In this document: in pieces, positions 24,691 to 38,400 of the stretch
How positions within the stretch are numbered: the first letter of the stretch is position 1
Layout of the letters: the number at the start of each line of letters is the position of its first letter
Assembly (NCBI GenBank): GCA_020747065.1
Contig: JAGMVK010000012.1
Span: 124,001-188,000, forward strand
Direction of reading: 5' to 3'
Length of the DNA stretch: 64,000 bases
From: Cadophora sp. MPI-SDFR-AT-0126
Lineage: Eukaryota > Ascomycota > Leotiomycetes > Helotiales > Ploettnerulaceae
Notes under the pieces: generated by a model
What the model saw: the letters and a program-made list of their open reading frames with translations, nothing else
Told to the model about the DNA's origin: nothing
The model's database searches: none
Made by a program: the position numbers and the translations under genes

Positions 24691-27034
24691 TGAAGTGAAA
24701 GTTGCTATTCAGTCAAGAATGAACTTGGGCACAGCCGAAATGACTGGTGCCCGGTCAGATGTCTCGATCGTTGGAGAGGACTGTATGGTTGTATACAGTT
24801 CGAGCGGATGTGCGCCCGCTGAGCTACTGGAGCTGCAGCTGTGCATGTTTTGTTGGAGCTGTCTGCTTATTTGGGTAGATGAAAGCGTGAGGGAGATGGG
24901 TGCTTGGTGGTGGGAGGTGCGAGAGGGGTCCCTCCCGTTTTTGGAAGGAAAGAAGGACTCACAGCCAGCCTTGGCATCTCGTTCTCTTTGCCTCATGCAC
25001 CATTTCTCTGATCCTGTCATGTATTCAAATAAAAAAAAAATCGTACATAACGCACAAGTAGCGGTTCCGACATGGCGCAGCGGAAGCACACCCACTTCCT
25101 CTCTTCACAATCCGTGAAGTAGCCCAAGCTTAGGAAATTCCTAGTCTGGGTATGCATTCCAGTAGATCTGGTATGCAGATACGACTATAGCTGGCCTATG
25201 TTGTGTCAAGGTGCCAGTAGCTTGTCTCTGGTTACGTTAACGTACTTGCAGAAGATGCCTCTCGTATGTTACTTGTCCGTGGCCTGGCCTGGGGCCTGTT
25301 TGCTTCGAGATGAGTTTGTGTGTTTTCTTCGGCCGCGTTGTGTTGCCATTGTGATTGGTGATAATCATCAGTATACTCTTTTTTTGGCGGGTTTCTCCGC
25401 CCGAGGATTGAAGAGTCCATGATTGCAAATCCGTGGTTGCCTGATTCCACTTCGGGATTGTGTCAGTGCCCTTCAGTTTTGGGAAAAAACGAGGAAGTGG
25501 TTGTGCAAGCTAAGCGAGATTCTCAACGTACTTCAGAGAGAATTTAGAAAGAAGTTGCTTGTCTGGTATGGTGAAACTCGGATTGTTCATCGGGAATCTC
25601 ATCTGTCTGTTGTCCTGCACGGAGAGATCATTTGGAACTCTGATCCCCCACAACGGACGGGAAACAAGTCGAGTTCCTGACCAGCCTGTGATCTGGTACA
25701 TCTTCGCAGAGCATGAGATTGATACGTGAACACAGTATCATACAAGCAGGCACCTCTGCTCTGCCTCTTCCCGTTCAAAGCTGCTCTATGGCATGAAAAT
25801 CAGCTTAGAACCAGTCGATTTCTCGGGGCTGTGTCGACTGGTGTTTACTTCGCCGATTTCCTGTGAATGTAAGATTGTCGGCAAGTGAGCATGATCCGGC
25901 CAAAGGTCCCGAATAGTCGCTGAGACTTCTTGTTTGCGTCAGATGGTGAGATGGCTTCGAACCTGTATGGCGGTGCAGAAGACGCGATATCAGCAACACG
26001 ACTTGTTTTCTACCACATGGAGGTTGCTCAGAATCAATGAAAAGCAGAGCCAATTCGCTTTCAACATTTTGAGAAAGGAGAGGCCTTGTTAAACTATATG
26101 AGGAAGGCTGGAAGGGTGAATTTGCTAAATATACTACACATAACCTGGAAGTATATGAATTGATTATGGCTCAAAGTGCCTTGAATTAACTCCAGTAAAC
26201 CACAAGCCGAAGCGAGAATGCAAAATCCAGATTTTAATACGACGCTTCATATACCGCAATTACAACACTCGACTACCAATAAGTTTAACAATTTTCTTTT
26301 ATTTAGGTCATTCCTGCCTTCATTAGGTGGGGTGTTTTGGACTGCAAGATTACCTGGCTTGTTTTGATCGCTTTTGGAGATTTCTCGCTTAGCAACACCT
26401 CTCTCCTTTTCGAATACCGGAATGGACGATGGGATGGCGATGTTCGAGACCAGTGAATTCCAGAGTAGTAAAATCTCAAGATATAAAAATCATCATTGCG
26501 AGTGTCATGGCCATCTTTCAAAGCTGGATTTCGAAGATCGGGGTGATCTCGTCACTAATTTGGATGTACTTTCAACGGTTGTCGGCTGGCAGAACTTGAT
26601 TTCCCACGATCAAAAGACCGAGATATACTTTGGATACGAGGGGTGATTTGATTTATCAGGATATATCACCAAAGTCTTCCATTTAGACCGAGACTCTGAA
26701 AGCTTCTATGTATGCCACTTCTCGAAATGCAACGAGCATTAGGTGAAAAGATCCCATCTCGACACTTCTCAAGCATCGAAGCACGAACAGCATGGAAACG
26801 TTGAAACCCCCTGATATCGACGAATTCATCCACTACTCCTCCTGACCAGAATGGAAACACAAGCCAACACCAGGATCAAACACATCTCGCGCTCTTCCCG
26901 TCACAGAAATAACCATCATGCATCCACCAGCCACACTTTCCACCAAACCACCAACACCATCCCCTCCATACAGCCGCCAACAAGACATAAATACACATTT
27001 TCATCAACACTCCAATGCCGACTGTTCGCGTGTC

Positions 27035-27049
27035 AGAGAGAGAGAGAGA
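27035..27049 (+). repeat. (AG)n microsatellite
   Basis: Perfect AG dinucleotide run of about 15 bases in the gene-free region. Confidence 0.8.
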
Positions 27050-28543
27050 CTCCGGATTTACATTATCCCCAACAGCCTCGCGGTCAACCTTTCGTGTCCG
27101 CCTTACCTTACCCGCTTTCCCAAACGCGCGAAGCAAGAGACGGGTCGTACGGATAAAAGTATGCACGAAACGCGCCCTCCATCAAAACAACACGCTCTCC
27201 TCATTAAAATCACCATGCACTATCCCAGCAGTCCACCGCCAACACATCTCCTCGTTCAAGTGAAGTCCAGACCATACGAAAGTCGCAAGTATAGAGTTGA
27301 ATTGAATATACCATGTAGAAACACTTACCAGGCCAGCACTCTCCAAACATGCGACTCGACTTGACATGTGAGAAACACAGTTTTCATTAACTCCGTAATG
27401 CGTACTCACTGGTCATCATGGCTCCGTACCTGCCTAGAGTTCACGTGGCCGTCGTACAACGTAGCGCTGTGTGCCGTCCCGGCCGTTCCCCTCCCTCCCC
27501 TTCCTTCCCTTCCCTCGTTCGTTCCATGCAGCATTCGGAGAATTCGCCTTACCAATGCGCCTCGCCCTTCAAATCTCGAACCAATCCTCTTACTTACCCT
27601 TCTTGTACAACTTGCTCTGGCGTGGTGTTCCCCTCACGGCTCCGCGACGCTCGTCCAACCAGCTGCTGGGAGCGGGTGTCAGTCCAGACTGGAGAACCTT
27701 ATATTCTGTCAACTATTGCAGCAGGTCTGCAATATGATGTGCGGTCCAAGGTCCACCCATCTTGCATGATTCTCCACCAAGATTCAATAACTCGTGCTTG
27801 GCTGGCTGTGCCTGGTCGTATTCGCTGACTCTGCCGTCTCCTCACTATGATATTGATATCGATATCCCACTCTTACTGGTACAACCAGGTTGTGGTAACA
27901 GAGACAGGGAAGACGGAGGCTTTCCACCTTAGTGAACAGCGAGGTTATCTCAGCAGCGAGCGGAACATTCACGGAGAGAAAAATAAGCACATCACCTGCC
28001 CTGCATCGATCGCCTCACGTCGCAGCCCGAACTATAACTCGGTAAGTGCTATGAACAAGAGTACCATTCCATTCCATACCGGGCGCCAGCCATCGTTGTC
28101 CACCAGACAATATTTTATGACTCCACTTCACTGCATAGCTGGCGGACAAGCGGATGGTTTGCTGGATGGGATCACTAGCTAGTATAGCATCACAAATCAT
28201 ATACCGCACCTGCATCCGAGAGCAAGTAGAAGACATGCGGGCCAGCGTAGACCTGGCCGGGCATCCAAGGTTTTCGATTCTTCGAATTCCAGCGCTTTCT
28301 TCGCGTTCTACGGCTGTGAGTGGTGAGCCGCCACCGAGAGTTAATATGAGTTATCTGTCGGGGAACAGTGGTGTAAGCCTCCTATTGGAAGGGCGGGCCG
28401 GCTGCCTTGCTGGCTGGTCAGTTCAAGATTTCGTGAGAAGGTAAGTAAGTAAGTGCTGCTTTCTGGAACCCATGCTACTCGTCTGAACTCTCTGATATAC
28501 ACATGGTGCAGCTGGGTTCTATGCTGCTGTAAGCATGCTGCGT

Positions 28544-28575
28544 GCATGGCATGGCATGGCATGGCATAGCATGGC
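28544..28575 (+). repeat. (GCATG)n pentanucleotide array
   Basis: Six consecutive GCATG units spaced every five bases, one carrying an extra change (GCATA). Each unit with its neighbour contains the palindrome-like CATGGCATG, so the array can fold on itself. Confidence 0.85.
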
Positions 28576-28995
28576 GTTCCAGTAGTGCGAGCAGGAATGT
28601 GCCGGTTATGACCACAGAGTCATCGGCATCGCGACACTTTCGCTTCACTTGATGATCACTTGAGGACTAGAACGCACTAAGGTATACGACGGCCATTTCA
28701 AGAAGGGGAGAGAAAGGCACCTTCCTTATCCTCTGCTTCCAAGAGTAGTGCTATGCTTGGAAGGAGGGAGTCACATGTGTGATGTAATGCGTTGTGTTGA
28801 TTCGACATGCAGGCCTTCCGATGTCGAGAATCGATATACTTGTCGATATCCCAGTCCCACGAAGCTATATGTCCTCGGGTTCCTGATCGACCCACAATGA
28901 AGATGATTCAAGCATGCTTTGGCACGCTGTGGTATGCCATGGGCGGCTATACGGGCCCCCGGCTTTGCTTTTCCAGTTACGAACTGAGTAATTGA

Positions 28996-29014
28996 CTGGC
29001 TGGCTGGCTGGCTG
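28996..29014 (+). repeat. (CTGG)n tetranucleotide array
   Basis: CTGG units in tandem, followed 12 bases later by a shorter CTGA array (around 29026-29040). Confidence 0.8.
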
Positions 29015-29123
29015 ATCGAAAGGCTTACTGACTGACTGATCATGTCCTGGTCTGCCCGTCCGTTACACGGCAGCTCATTTTCTACCCCAGGCTTGTGAGT
29101 GAGACATGAGGAGACGAGGCAGA

Positions 29124-29147
29124 CAGGAACAGGAACAGGAACAGGAA
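29124..29147 (+). repeat. (AGGAAC)n hexanucleotide array
   Basis: Four near-perfect hexanucleotide units of AGGAAC type in tandem. Confidence 0.8.
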
Positions 29148-29582
29148 AATCTTACGTGCCGTAAGCGGGTGGATCGTGGAGAAAGAGACGAAAGATGAGA
29201 GTCAAATAGAGCGGCACCAGCGGAGGATTTGGCGCCGTGCAAGGCAGGGAATCAAGCAAGGAAGGGGAAGGGCAAGAATGACATGCGACCCGTTTACCTA
29301 GCTATTTTAGCTATGTTGTCAACGGGGAAGGGTTTTAAGGTTAATGAAAAGACGTATAGAGACGGGAAGATAGATGGTATGGAGATGATGGGCACAGGGT
29401 AGGTAGAGTAGGTAGGGCTAGCTACCTAGTCTAGCGGAGATCACAATAGAGTAGGTTGGTACCGGTAGACAGGATATCATGGGTTAACAAATAACGAACG
29501 CAATATGTGAAAAAGCTTGGGCGGGAATGTGGTTCTGTTTGGAAGAGAGGGTTCAAGAACCCAGTGAATTATTCTCCGAAAG

Positions 29583-29609
29583 CGAATGGAAGGGAGGACC
29601 CTCCATTCG
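29583..29609. repeat. 27-nt inverted repeat (hairpin)
   Basis: CGAATGGA and GGG on the left pair with CCC and TCCATTCG on the right: 8 bp plus 3 bp with one bulged A and a four-base AGGA loop. It lies in the gene desert, so it is neither a known terminator nor a CDS feature. Confidence 0.7.
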
Positions 29610-31110
29610 TTAAGAGGGTTCCTTACTTTGATGGAGTTCTGTACGACACGTTATTTTCCGCACAGGACCCCGTAGTGTGAGTTCTGCTTTGAGAGCACGT
29701 ATATGAAGTCTAGATTGTTGAGCTGTGGAAGATAGATGAGAGGCCAATATCCGGTGACCGAAAAGATGCTGGAATGACAAATACGGACGAGGAGAAGAGG
29801 AGGTTGGGCTTTCGGGTCAGAGACACGGTCGGGGAGGGAAGGGTATTGAATTTTGAGTGAGTGAGAGGGAGCCGGATGCCGATTTCCCAGATTGCGAAGA
29901 AAGTGATGTGAGTGAGGGATTTAGATGGAGTTTGAGGCGCTGGCCAAACTGGTTTTGATTGTTGACGACGACACCATCGGTGTTGCATGACCTTGACATT
30001 GCCGGACATGGCTGATATGTGTGTGTACATGGCCATTATTGGCGGCTGAATAGACGCTGCGGTACAGAAACTTGTACCGGTACTTTCAACTGACATGGGT
30101 CAGCGTGTTGTGTGCCTTGACGACGTGCGCGTGGCTTGACGTGGGTTGAACGATGTGCCGTGCTAGGTAATACAAAAACTAGCAACTGTAGAAATTCCTC
30201 GGACTACATGGGATAGACAAATAAATTCAAAGATAGATCTGGGGAATAGGTTTAGATGTTGTGAATTGGCTCCAGAGACGGTTGCCGGGAGTTTGATATT
30301 GATCTCATATGTGAGGTCCCGCTTGATTGGTTGTTTTGACGCAGGTTGTTTATTGCCCCCCCTAATTGGGAAGGTCGCGCTGCAGGCGTGGGGGAAGGTG
30401 GGGGAAACCTCGCTATTAAAATATTGAGACTCGTGAAAAATAGAACCAATAGCGCTGTGGGGATATTGATATTGAGAGCTTTCTCAATCCAATAGTCAAA
30501 ATGTGTATTTGAGGAAACTGGATGAAGATCATCAAGATATGGCTGTAAGTCCGATTGAGTCAAGGAACGCGCAGAACCTAATGAGAACTGTAGCTGCGAT
30601 TGGAAACGGATCTTTAAGCAGTTTTTGCAAGAGATGGTTGACTTCGAATTTTCTGGTCAGCTGGTCTGTTCAGGTCCAAAGTCGTCCCATGCTCGACAAA
30701 CTTTTGTTTCGCATTGTGAGAAGATTGTTTGACTTTGGCCCGACACCGAAGTCGTCCCATCTTGATTAGTGCTTAGAACACAAATCGTACCGCCCTTCGG
30801 ACCATTCGACTGTCGGTGCTCCCGAGAGCTTGAATAGCTAAATGAGGGTATCGTCGAAATCGGACGAGCGAAGGTTGATGCTCAGGCTGTTTCCAAGAAA
30901 ACTCGTTGGGCATGACCGCCGTGCTGGGACTTCATTACCAAGAATTGGCAAGCAGCTGGGATGAATGTTTCTACTAGGTGCTACGATATCATTAGTATTG
31001 AAGGGGAATCCAGGGAAGGTCTGAACCTACCAGATTCCCGAGATCGAATTACCGACGAACCTTACAGCTGCTAGAGATGTTAGAGAAGTTAGAAATGCCA
31101 AGTAGCTAGA

Positions 31111-31144
31111 CCGTTCCATCTAATCTTAGTTGGATGGAACGGTG
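31111..31144. repeat. Perfect 11-bp inverted repeat with 12-nt loop
   Basis: ACCGTTCCATC at 31111-31121 is the exact reverse complement of GATGGAACGGT at 31134-31144. The loop TAATCTTAGTTG is AT-rich. Could form an RNA stem or be a widely spaced palindromic protein site; no flanking target-site duplication or element was recognised. Confidence 0.75.
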
Positions 31145-31968
31145 GAAAAGTCTTATCTTTTTGAATCTTGACAGCAAAGACTTTTGCAAGGAGCCAGGGC
31201 CAGGGAGGGGACGTGTATCTTGAAGTGGAATGCTATGATGAGCTGCACAACATCCGAGGAAATGAAATCTAGGACCACAATGAATCCACTCACCTACAAG
31301 TGGGGACCCAGTCGTCCACCTAGATCCAGCCGCATGCGCTTGAAACACGTGGTGGGAAGGGATGCGCGTCTAGGTGTTCGCCGGCCCCTAATCCTCGCAT
31401 CGGTCAACAGTCAGTCAGGCTTTAGAAATCAACATCGGGGATCGGGCTTACCTCATTATCCTTCTTGCCAGTCACGGTCCACAAAGCTCGTTTCTTCAAA
31501 CTCCCAAACCGAGCATCTACGCGGCTGCCAAGACATTCCCCACTTGCGCAAGCGCCTCCGTATGGTGACTTGTCGTTGGGTCTGAGTTTCAGGTTCTTCG
31601 AAGCAGTCGGTCAGTCAAGTAGTAGCAAAACTCAGGTAGCCCTAGAGAGATCAGATGGATGCTACTCGGAGAAAAACTACCAGTCGGACAGCATCAAGAA
31701 AAACATCTACCTGGCAGCACAACCAGGTACGCAGCTTGTAAGCTGCGTGATATTGTACCTTAATCTTAGGAGACCGCTCAGTTAATATAAAATAGATTAA
31801 CGCCCCCAAGTGCCGACTCGCGAGCTTTTCATAGGTCGAGAGGCTGTCGCGGTTGTCAACGGAATCCCAACTTCCGCCCAGCGGATGCTCCAACCTCCCG
31901 AGCACACATGACGGAGAAAAAAAAAGCAGGAAGAAAGTTACTGTGACATGACAGCATGAGAACTAACA

Positions 31969-31986
31969 GGATCAGGATCAGGATCA
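31969..31986 (+). repeat. (GGATCA)3 array
   Basis: Three exact copies of GGATCA in tandem. Confidence 0.8.
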
Positions 31987-34734
31987 ACATGGTTCAAACG
32001 AGATGAGCGACTGGGGAAGGTTATGTGCTGTGATGCAGCAATGCAATGCGATCTCAGGGTTGCAAAGAAGAAGTGCAGGAAGCATACGGCATTGGAAAAC
32101 GCAGATATGGAAGCTGTTGATAATCTGCATGCAGGTTTGGCAGACTGGTATCGTGTGGCTTGAAAGTCCTGATAGCGTTATGCTGGTTTTCACAGGGTTT
32201 ATCAAGGCAAGTCTCTCTGAACCGACTGGCGGCGCCAGGCTCACTGTCGCCTCGTGGCTGCTGTGGCGCTCATCGAGGACACTGATCGACGCACGGAGAT
32301 AGCTTGACAGCCAGGTACAAGGTCGTATACAGGGGTTTCGTTAAGACTGGGTCTCCCATAAGATGAGCATTGAGCAGCACCAGGGGGCTTAAGCGAGCCA
32401 TGCACCCCTCATCTGCCCACCAAGTCACGGCTAAACCGCTCCGCAAAGCCAGCAGACTGACTTTCCACTGGTCCGCCACATTATGCAGAACTCACCAAAA
32501 AGTCTGGCTGATGTGCTTCCTGAAGCTACTGCGAGGTAGGTGGACGGGCGAGCAGGAACAGAAGGATGGGGGGGGCTGGGGATGCCAAGAATCGGTGATG
32601 GATGGCTCTCGTCAGATTCTCGATTTGAAAACAACAACTCGTCATGTGGTTGCGATCACGACTGCCTTGATGATGCACCAAAAGTGGACTGACTGTTGCT
32701 GATAGGTTGGTTGGGGATATGGAGTTGATTGGTGAGACGCCGTCACGGTAGCCCTAAAAAGAACATCTTCTCAGGCTTGCGGAGATCATTCTCCACCTTA
32801 TCGTCTTCACCTGCCTTCTTTGCGTGTTTTGCCCGGTGGATAGACGCTGGATCCGCTTCTAAGACGGCCGTTCCCGACTCGGTACGTACATAAGAGGATA
32901 AGTGGAGGAATACTCACCGTCACGCTTGATGGAGGCACAGCCTCACGGTCAGCATGGTGCGCTATTGTCACCGACCAAGTTAATACCAAGTTAACCGGCT
33001 TGTTCCCTACAAGCAACTACGGCATCGGCAAGCGAGGTAGCATTGGTGAAAGCAGTGGCTGCTGTGTGAGCACTGAGCAGATGTCGAGGAATGCCGGTAG
33101 ATCCTACAGATCGATTCATCCAGCGGCTGAGATGGGTGCTGTGCATGTGTACGACTCTACTAGTTCCTCTGCGGTTAGAGCGTGTCGAAAGAGTGATGTA
33201 TGCATGCAACGATGCTGCCAGACAAAACCGCATTTCAGCTGAGCGAAGGCGCTGTTGCCGGTTGCGAGCCGACTTCGTTGGAAGAGGAGAAAATAGAAGA
33301 CGAGATTCGGAATGGTGTGAGGTCCAGTAAGACGAGCTGCAAGATGAAAGGGTGTCGACAGGCAAGGTAGGTCAGGTCGCCGTGGTGATGATGTGACTCC
33401 ATCGCCTGCGATGTCCCCTCATCCAATACGGGTTGAAAATCGGCTGAGTGGCCTTGAGTGGCATTACTGAGTGGCCTCAGGATTGACTCCCCCCACTGCC
33501 CTGACTGAGTTTCGCTGCAGGCGAACCAAGACACAGTCCACCCCACCACACTCCACATCACCTCCTCTCCACTCCGTTCCAATCCATCCGACTCACGGGA
33601 GAATTGCAGCAGCCGTGCCGTTTCAAGAATTTCCCGTGCCTGTGTTCCTGCATCACCGCCAAATCTCTGTATGCGGTGACGAGAATACGAGATTACTTAC
33701 TCGCTTGAGTAGTCAAATCTACCAGCTGCCAGCTGCCACCTGCATTTAGTTCGTTCTTCGTGATTCTGCACACTGCACACTCTCCCTTCTCGTGCGCTGT
33801 TTCCAATCCGGAGCTTTTCCCCTCGAAAGTAGAAACTCGCGGCTTTGGCGAATCATAAATAGCTGTTGTGTCTCCAAGAATCCTGAAAGCGGCTTCCTAC
33901 ATCCTTCTGATTCCATAAATGTAGCCTCCGCAGCCTATTTCGAGCCTGCCAAGAACTCCTCACAGGCGATTCGAGGAATATCGAGGTCTCGCTGCGAGGT
34001 TTCTGGACCTAGTCAAGGAACATTTATGCTCTCCCTTATGCTTTTGTGTCCATTTTAAGCAATGGAACAATTCATGTCTCTGATCCGTCTCAGCCCTATG
34101 CGATTACGACAGCGGACGATGGACATGATCAGGAAAAGCTGATTGCGAAAGCAAAGGCCAGATTCTGTTCTGGGCCAAGTGCGAGACGGGTGCCCGAGTC
34201 GGGTGAGTGAGTACGTTCTGACACGCTGAAGAGATGAGGTCGGAGGCTCCAAGATTGCGCTGGCAAAGGCAACTTCTCGGTTGGTCTCATCGTTGGCTGC
34301 CACTCTCTTCCGCCGCCCCTCGTTCAAGATCCTGGCATCAGATCCTCTTGAGGTGTCCAGAATCAGCCCTGCAAATTTGGTCTTGACCGACAAGGCTCAG
34401 GGTTTCGTGCGTCAGTCAGGTACTTCCGTACGTCGAATCATGACTTGTAGTGGAGAAAAAACGCCAGAACGGACCAGGAGATCTCCGTTCGTCGATACTC
34501 ACTCGCAGCCAGGCAGAGCAGCTGCGTACAGTAGCCGTACCGGATGTAACTTTGTCGATGCCAGATGTCACTGGAGGCTCGCTTGGTCGTAGAATTGTCG
34601 AGTGACTTTTGCATTGGAAGGAAGTAGGCTTGCATTTTCGTGCAGAGGCTACCTTCCACTGCAGTAGAAGGCGGGCCCCGGGGCGACGGACCGGCCAGTT
34701 GGAAATCGTTGTGTTGCCCCGACGTCTGGTCTGA

Positions 34735-34782
34735 TGCGGTGCGGTGCGGTGCGGTGCAGAGCAGAGCAGAGCAGTGCAGAGC
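34735..34782 (+). repeat. (TGCGG)n / (GCAGA)n compound array
   Basis: Four TGCGG units pass directly into GCAGA-type units, one of them GCAGT. A compound pentanucleotide microsatellite. Confidence 0.8.
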
Positions 34783-35448
34783 AATATGCAAACCTTAGCT
34801 CCCACGGACAGACAGCACGACAGGGAGGTGACCGAAATCTGATGTTCGGGATTGCGGTGATGTGATGAGGGGCGGCGGGAGGGCAGGGAGGGATGGGTGA
34901 TGAATGGCTGAAAATCATGGTGCCGCGCTGCTGCTCACCGCACAGACGATCTCATCTGAAGTCTATCTCCAGTGGACCAGGCCGGACCAGCAAGACCCTG
35001 TCGCTAGGCGTTTGAACTAGCAGCGTACGGGTGCGGCGCCTCGGTACTCGTATGTACGGACTCTGTACAGATCTGCGAACCAGATCAGTGATCAGTCCAG
35101 CCAGCGCCAGGACCTGCCTGAAAGTTTCCCTGAAGCAGGCGAGGATGGGTAGACTGACTGGCTTTGCTCTCACGTCCAAACATGATCTTAAAAGGAGGCA
35201 CGTTAATTCTCGCAAGAACTTGAAGAAGACTTGACAAGCGAAACAAAACAGAAACAAAGCAGAACGGAACAGAACAGAACATGCACAAGTCATTCATTCG
35301 TCCAGTGCATGATACAGACAGTAGTGACTTTTTGCAAAGAAGGTTTCGGTACTCGGTGTTAGATGAACCGGTAGGGCAATAGATGTTGCGAAGTTACGAA
35401 GTTGCGATGATGAAGGACGACGATGCGAGAGACAACTTCAGACTTCAA

Positions 35449-35489
35449 GAGATTAGAGATTAGAGATCAGACATCAGACATCAGACATC
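35449..35489 (+). repeat. Compound tandem repeat (GATTAGA)n / (CAGACAT)n
   Basis: About two AGAGATT units are followed by three ATCAGAC heptanucleotide units. Similar A/G-rich repeats (ACAGA, GAACA types) lie close by at 35240-35280 and 35515-35535. Confidence 0.7.
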
Positions 35490-38400
35490 CGAGTTCAGAA
35501 TCTAGACAGAACAACATAAGACAAGACAAGGACAAGGCCTAATGAGGGTTTGGATTTTGTATTTGTATTCTGTAATTATACCAAGGTCAAGTCAGGTCTC
35601 CCTCCCTCCCATCCCTCTAGCTTGTAGCACCACCAGACTGGCTCTGACGGCCTTGCCCTGTCCTCGCTTAAGGCCCCACCCAAACAGCTTCTAGCTCACG
35701 GGCTGGGGCTGGCTGTGGGCGCTGGCTCTAGCTCCAGCTCTCCGTTGGTCCCGCCTCAATTCCATGTCGATGTCTATGCCACCCCAGCTGTCATGAAACT
35801 GAGCCGTCGACGGGCGCCAGGTCGGCCCATCAGAGTTAGAGAAGAGATGTCCTCCGTCCGGAAAAACAAGGACAAAGAGGGGCAACACTCCCAGCATCTA
35901 CCAGCATCACCCACCTTCGTTCACCTCACTTCATCTCCTCTGCGGCAGAACAGAACAGAATTGAACTGTGCGAGCTGGTGAGAACAGACCAGCAGCAGCT
36001 TCAGGCCTGAACCTAAACCTTCTATGGATTCCTTCTAGTCCTTCTACGGCCGTTGTTGCGAGAGCTAGTGTCCCAGACTCCCCATCTCATCCCAGCTCAG
36101 CCAGACATCGATACAGGCATGTCCTGCACCCCCCACTCTGATTCTGACCACACCACACCACAACACAATATCCACAAGTCCGCAACTGCCATAGCAACAC
36201 ACATTCAGATTTGCATCCCAGGCTACCGCACATCACATCTACAGCCTGGTCACTGGTGATAGAAAGCTCTTGGAAGCTTCTACAGAAGGCGGTGGCCGGC
36301 CCTTACTTCACTGTAACCTGATGGCTGCAGGTGGTGTCTTCTGGCTCGCTCACCTGGCTCTCTGATCTGCCTGCTCAACCTATCAAACTCTACCGTACCG
36401 CACTGCTCCGAACATATGCACGGCACCCAGTGCATTGTGCATTACTCCAGACAATTTATCCCCAGGATGGCAGGATTAAGGATTGTCTGCTGGCAGCCAG
36501 CCAGCGAGCAAGTTAAGGACGAGGTGTAACCGAGGCCACTTTCCTACCTGTCCTGTTCCTGTCTGCCTGTTTCTGCTCCGCAAGGAACGTGTGTCAGCAA
36601 GCTTCGTCAACAGCTTCATTTCTGCTAGCCTGCTTTGTCTCGACCGAGATACTGGAGAAGCTTAGGGCTTTTCCGGTTCCGTTCCAGGCTCGACTCGCGC
36701 TTTAAATCCATAATATGCCATTCCGGGAGCTGGCCTGTCTGACAGTCGTCCCTCCCAACCCACATTCATCCCCGACGAAGTGATCCCGACGACGAGATGG
36801 CAGTCAAGTTAGCTCGGATAGGGACGTCACGTTGTTCGAGTCGATATGAATCGAATCGTTCTCGAAGACATGCTGAGCAGTGAACTCCCTGCGCCTGTGT
36901 CTGTTCCCTGTCCTTGTCCCCTGTCCCTGCCCGTTGCCATCCCCTGCTGCTGTCCTTCACCTAGCATTCGCTTGGCAGTGCCATCCCTACCCTACATCCT
37001 CGTTGTGACAACGGCTCTGCGTTGACCCGTAGAAGAACAGCCTCGTAGTCTTTGGAGTCCAATGGATGACGACCAAAAGCCGAGAGCTAGACCCAGGCTG
37101 GCCGACCTCGATCATGTCCCTTCGCTTCGACTGGGTTTTTTGTAACACGTCGACGTCCTTCATCAGTGCAGTTCGGTAAGCTACTGTACCTACTAATGTC
37201 GAGTAGCTGTTCGATGTACCATCTAGTACCTATTGCAGTACCAGGGTTGCCGAGATCGATGCACCTCGCGAACAAGGCCTCCCCTCCCCTGAACCTACTT
37301 TGCTCGCATGCTGCTGTTGGTCCATGTTGGCGGCTTTCTCCCTCCAGCATCGGACGATAGAGCCGGCACCAGGCCTCCCCCCAGTCACACCTCATCTTAC
37401 CCTGCAACTTCCTCGATAGAGCTTCCTCCTCTGCTATTTTCTGTTCCCCACACCATCGACAAGGGCTCCCACACCGCGCTAGTCATTGAGCCGGGTAGCC
37501 CCTCTCGTCTTGTATGGATATCAGTTCTCTCTTTCGTGGCTAAGTCCAGAGTTTCCTCGATGTGTAGAGGTAGCTTTTCATGCGCGACATGCTGCTACTG
37601 TTGCTCACTTGGGCTCCCCCGCCAAACACCTTCAATATAACCGTTTCTGGACGTGCGAAGTGATCTGCCCTGTCGTCTGAAGATTGAGCAGTGAACTCTT
37701 ACACAAGTCCCAGGGGTTACCGTGCAGGCCCTGTACTCATCTTCCTCAGCAGCAGAAATTCTCCGGGTGTGGAACCGCGTCTGACTTGGTGCTGTACGAG
37801 GAGGCCTAGAGACTACTGATATTTCTCAGCAGCGGTACGCTTCTTTCCTGGTCTGCATAAGCAGGGGCCGGCTTGCTAGTTGAAGAGAATCTGGTCGAGG
37901 GCTACAGGGCGCTTCTCGGGTCCAGTGCCCTTGTTTTAATGGTGATCATAAGCCAGGCATCAGATCAACTCCCTTCAATCTTGCACTATATCATCCGACG
38001 CTCGTCGATCGAACGTGGAAAATCAAGCTGGCAGCGGATCCTGTCCCCTCTGCTCAGGATCTTCAGAATTCCCAAAACGGACTCCGCCGCACGTCATAAA
38101 GCCAGCAAGCAATTTACCCTTCATTTGGACGACGCAGGACACTCGCCACAACTGTTTAAGAACTCAAGTCATCCTTGACCAGAATTTGCCCCGCCGCTTC
38201 ATCTCACATATAGACCGTGTGGTCTGTGACCTCTCACCCCGAACGTATCGACCCTTTTCGGCTACAATACGCGTTCTGAAGCACGCCCAGAGTCCGAAAG
38301 TCTGTCAGTCTGATCCACCATAGATTCCACCGTGGAGGGATCTGGACAGCCTTATCTACTTAGGGATTGAATCCAAATTACTGCGTTGGGACGATCTGCT

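Noticed and set aside
25072..25100. tRNA-like A box (TGGCGCAGCGG) resembling the 5' half of an initiator tRNA-Met
   Set aside because: No B box (GGTTCGANTCC) or matching acceptor strand follows within tRNA distance, so no cloverleaf can be built.
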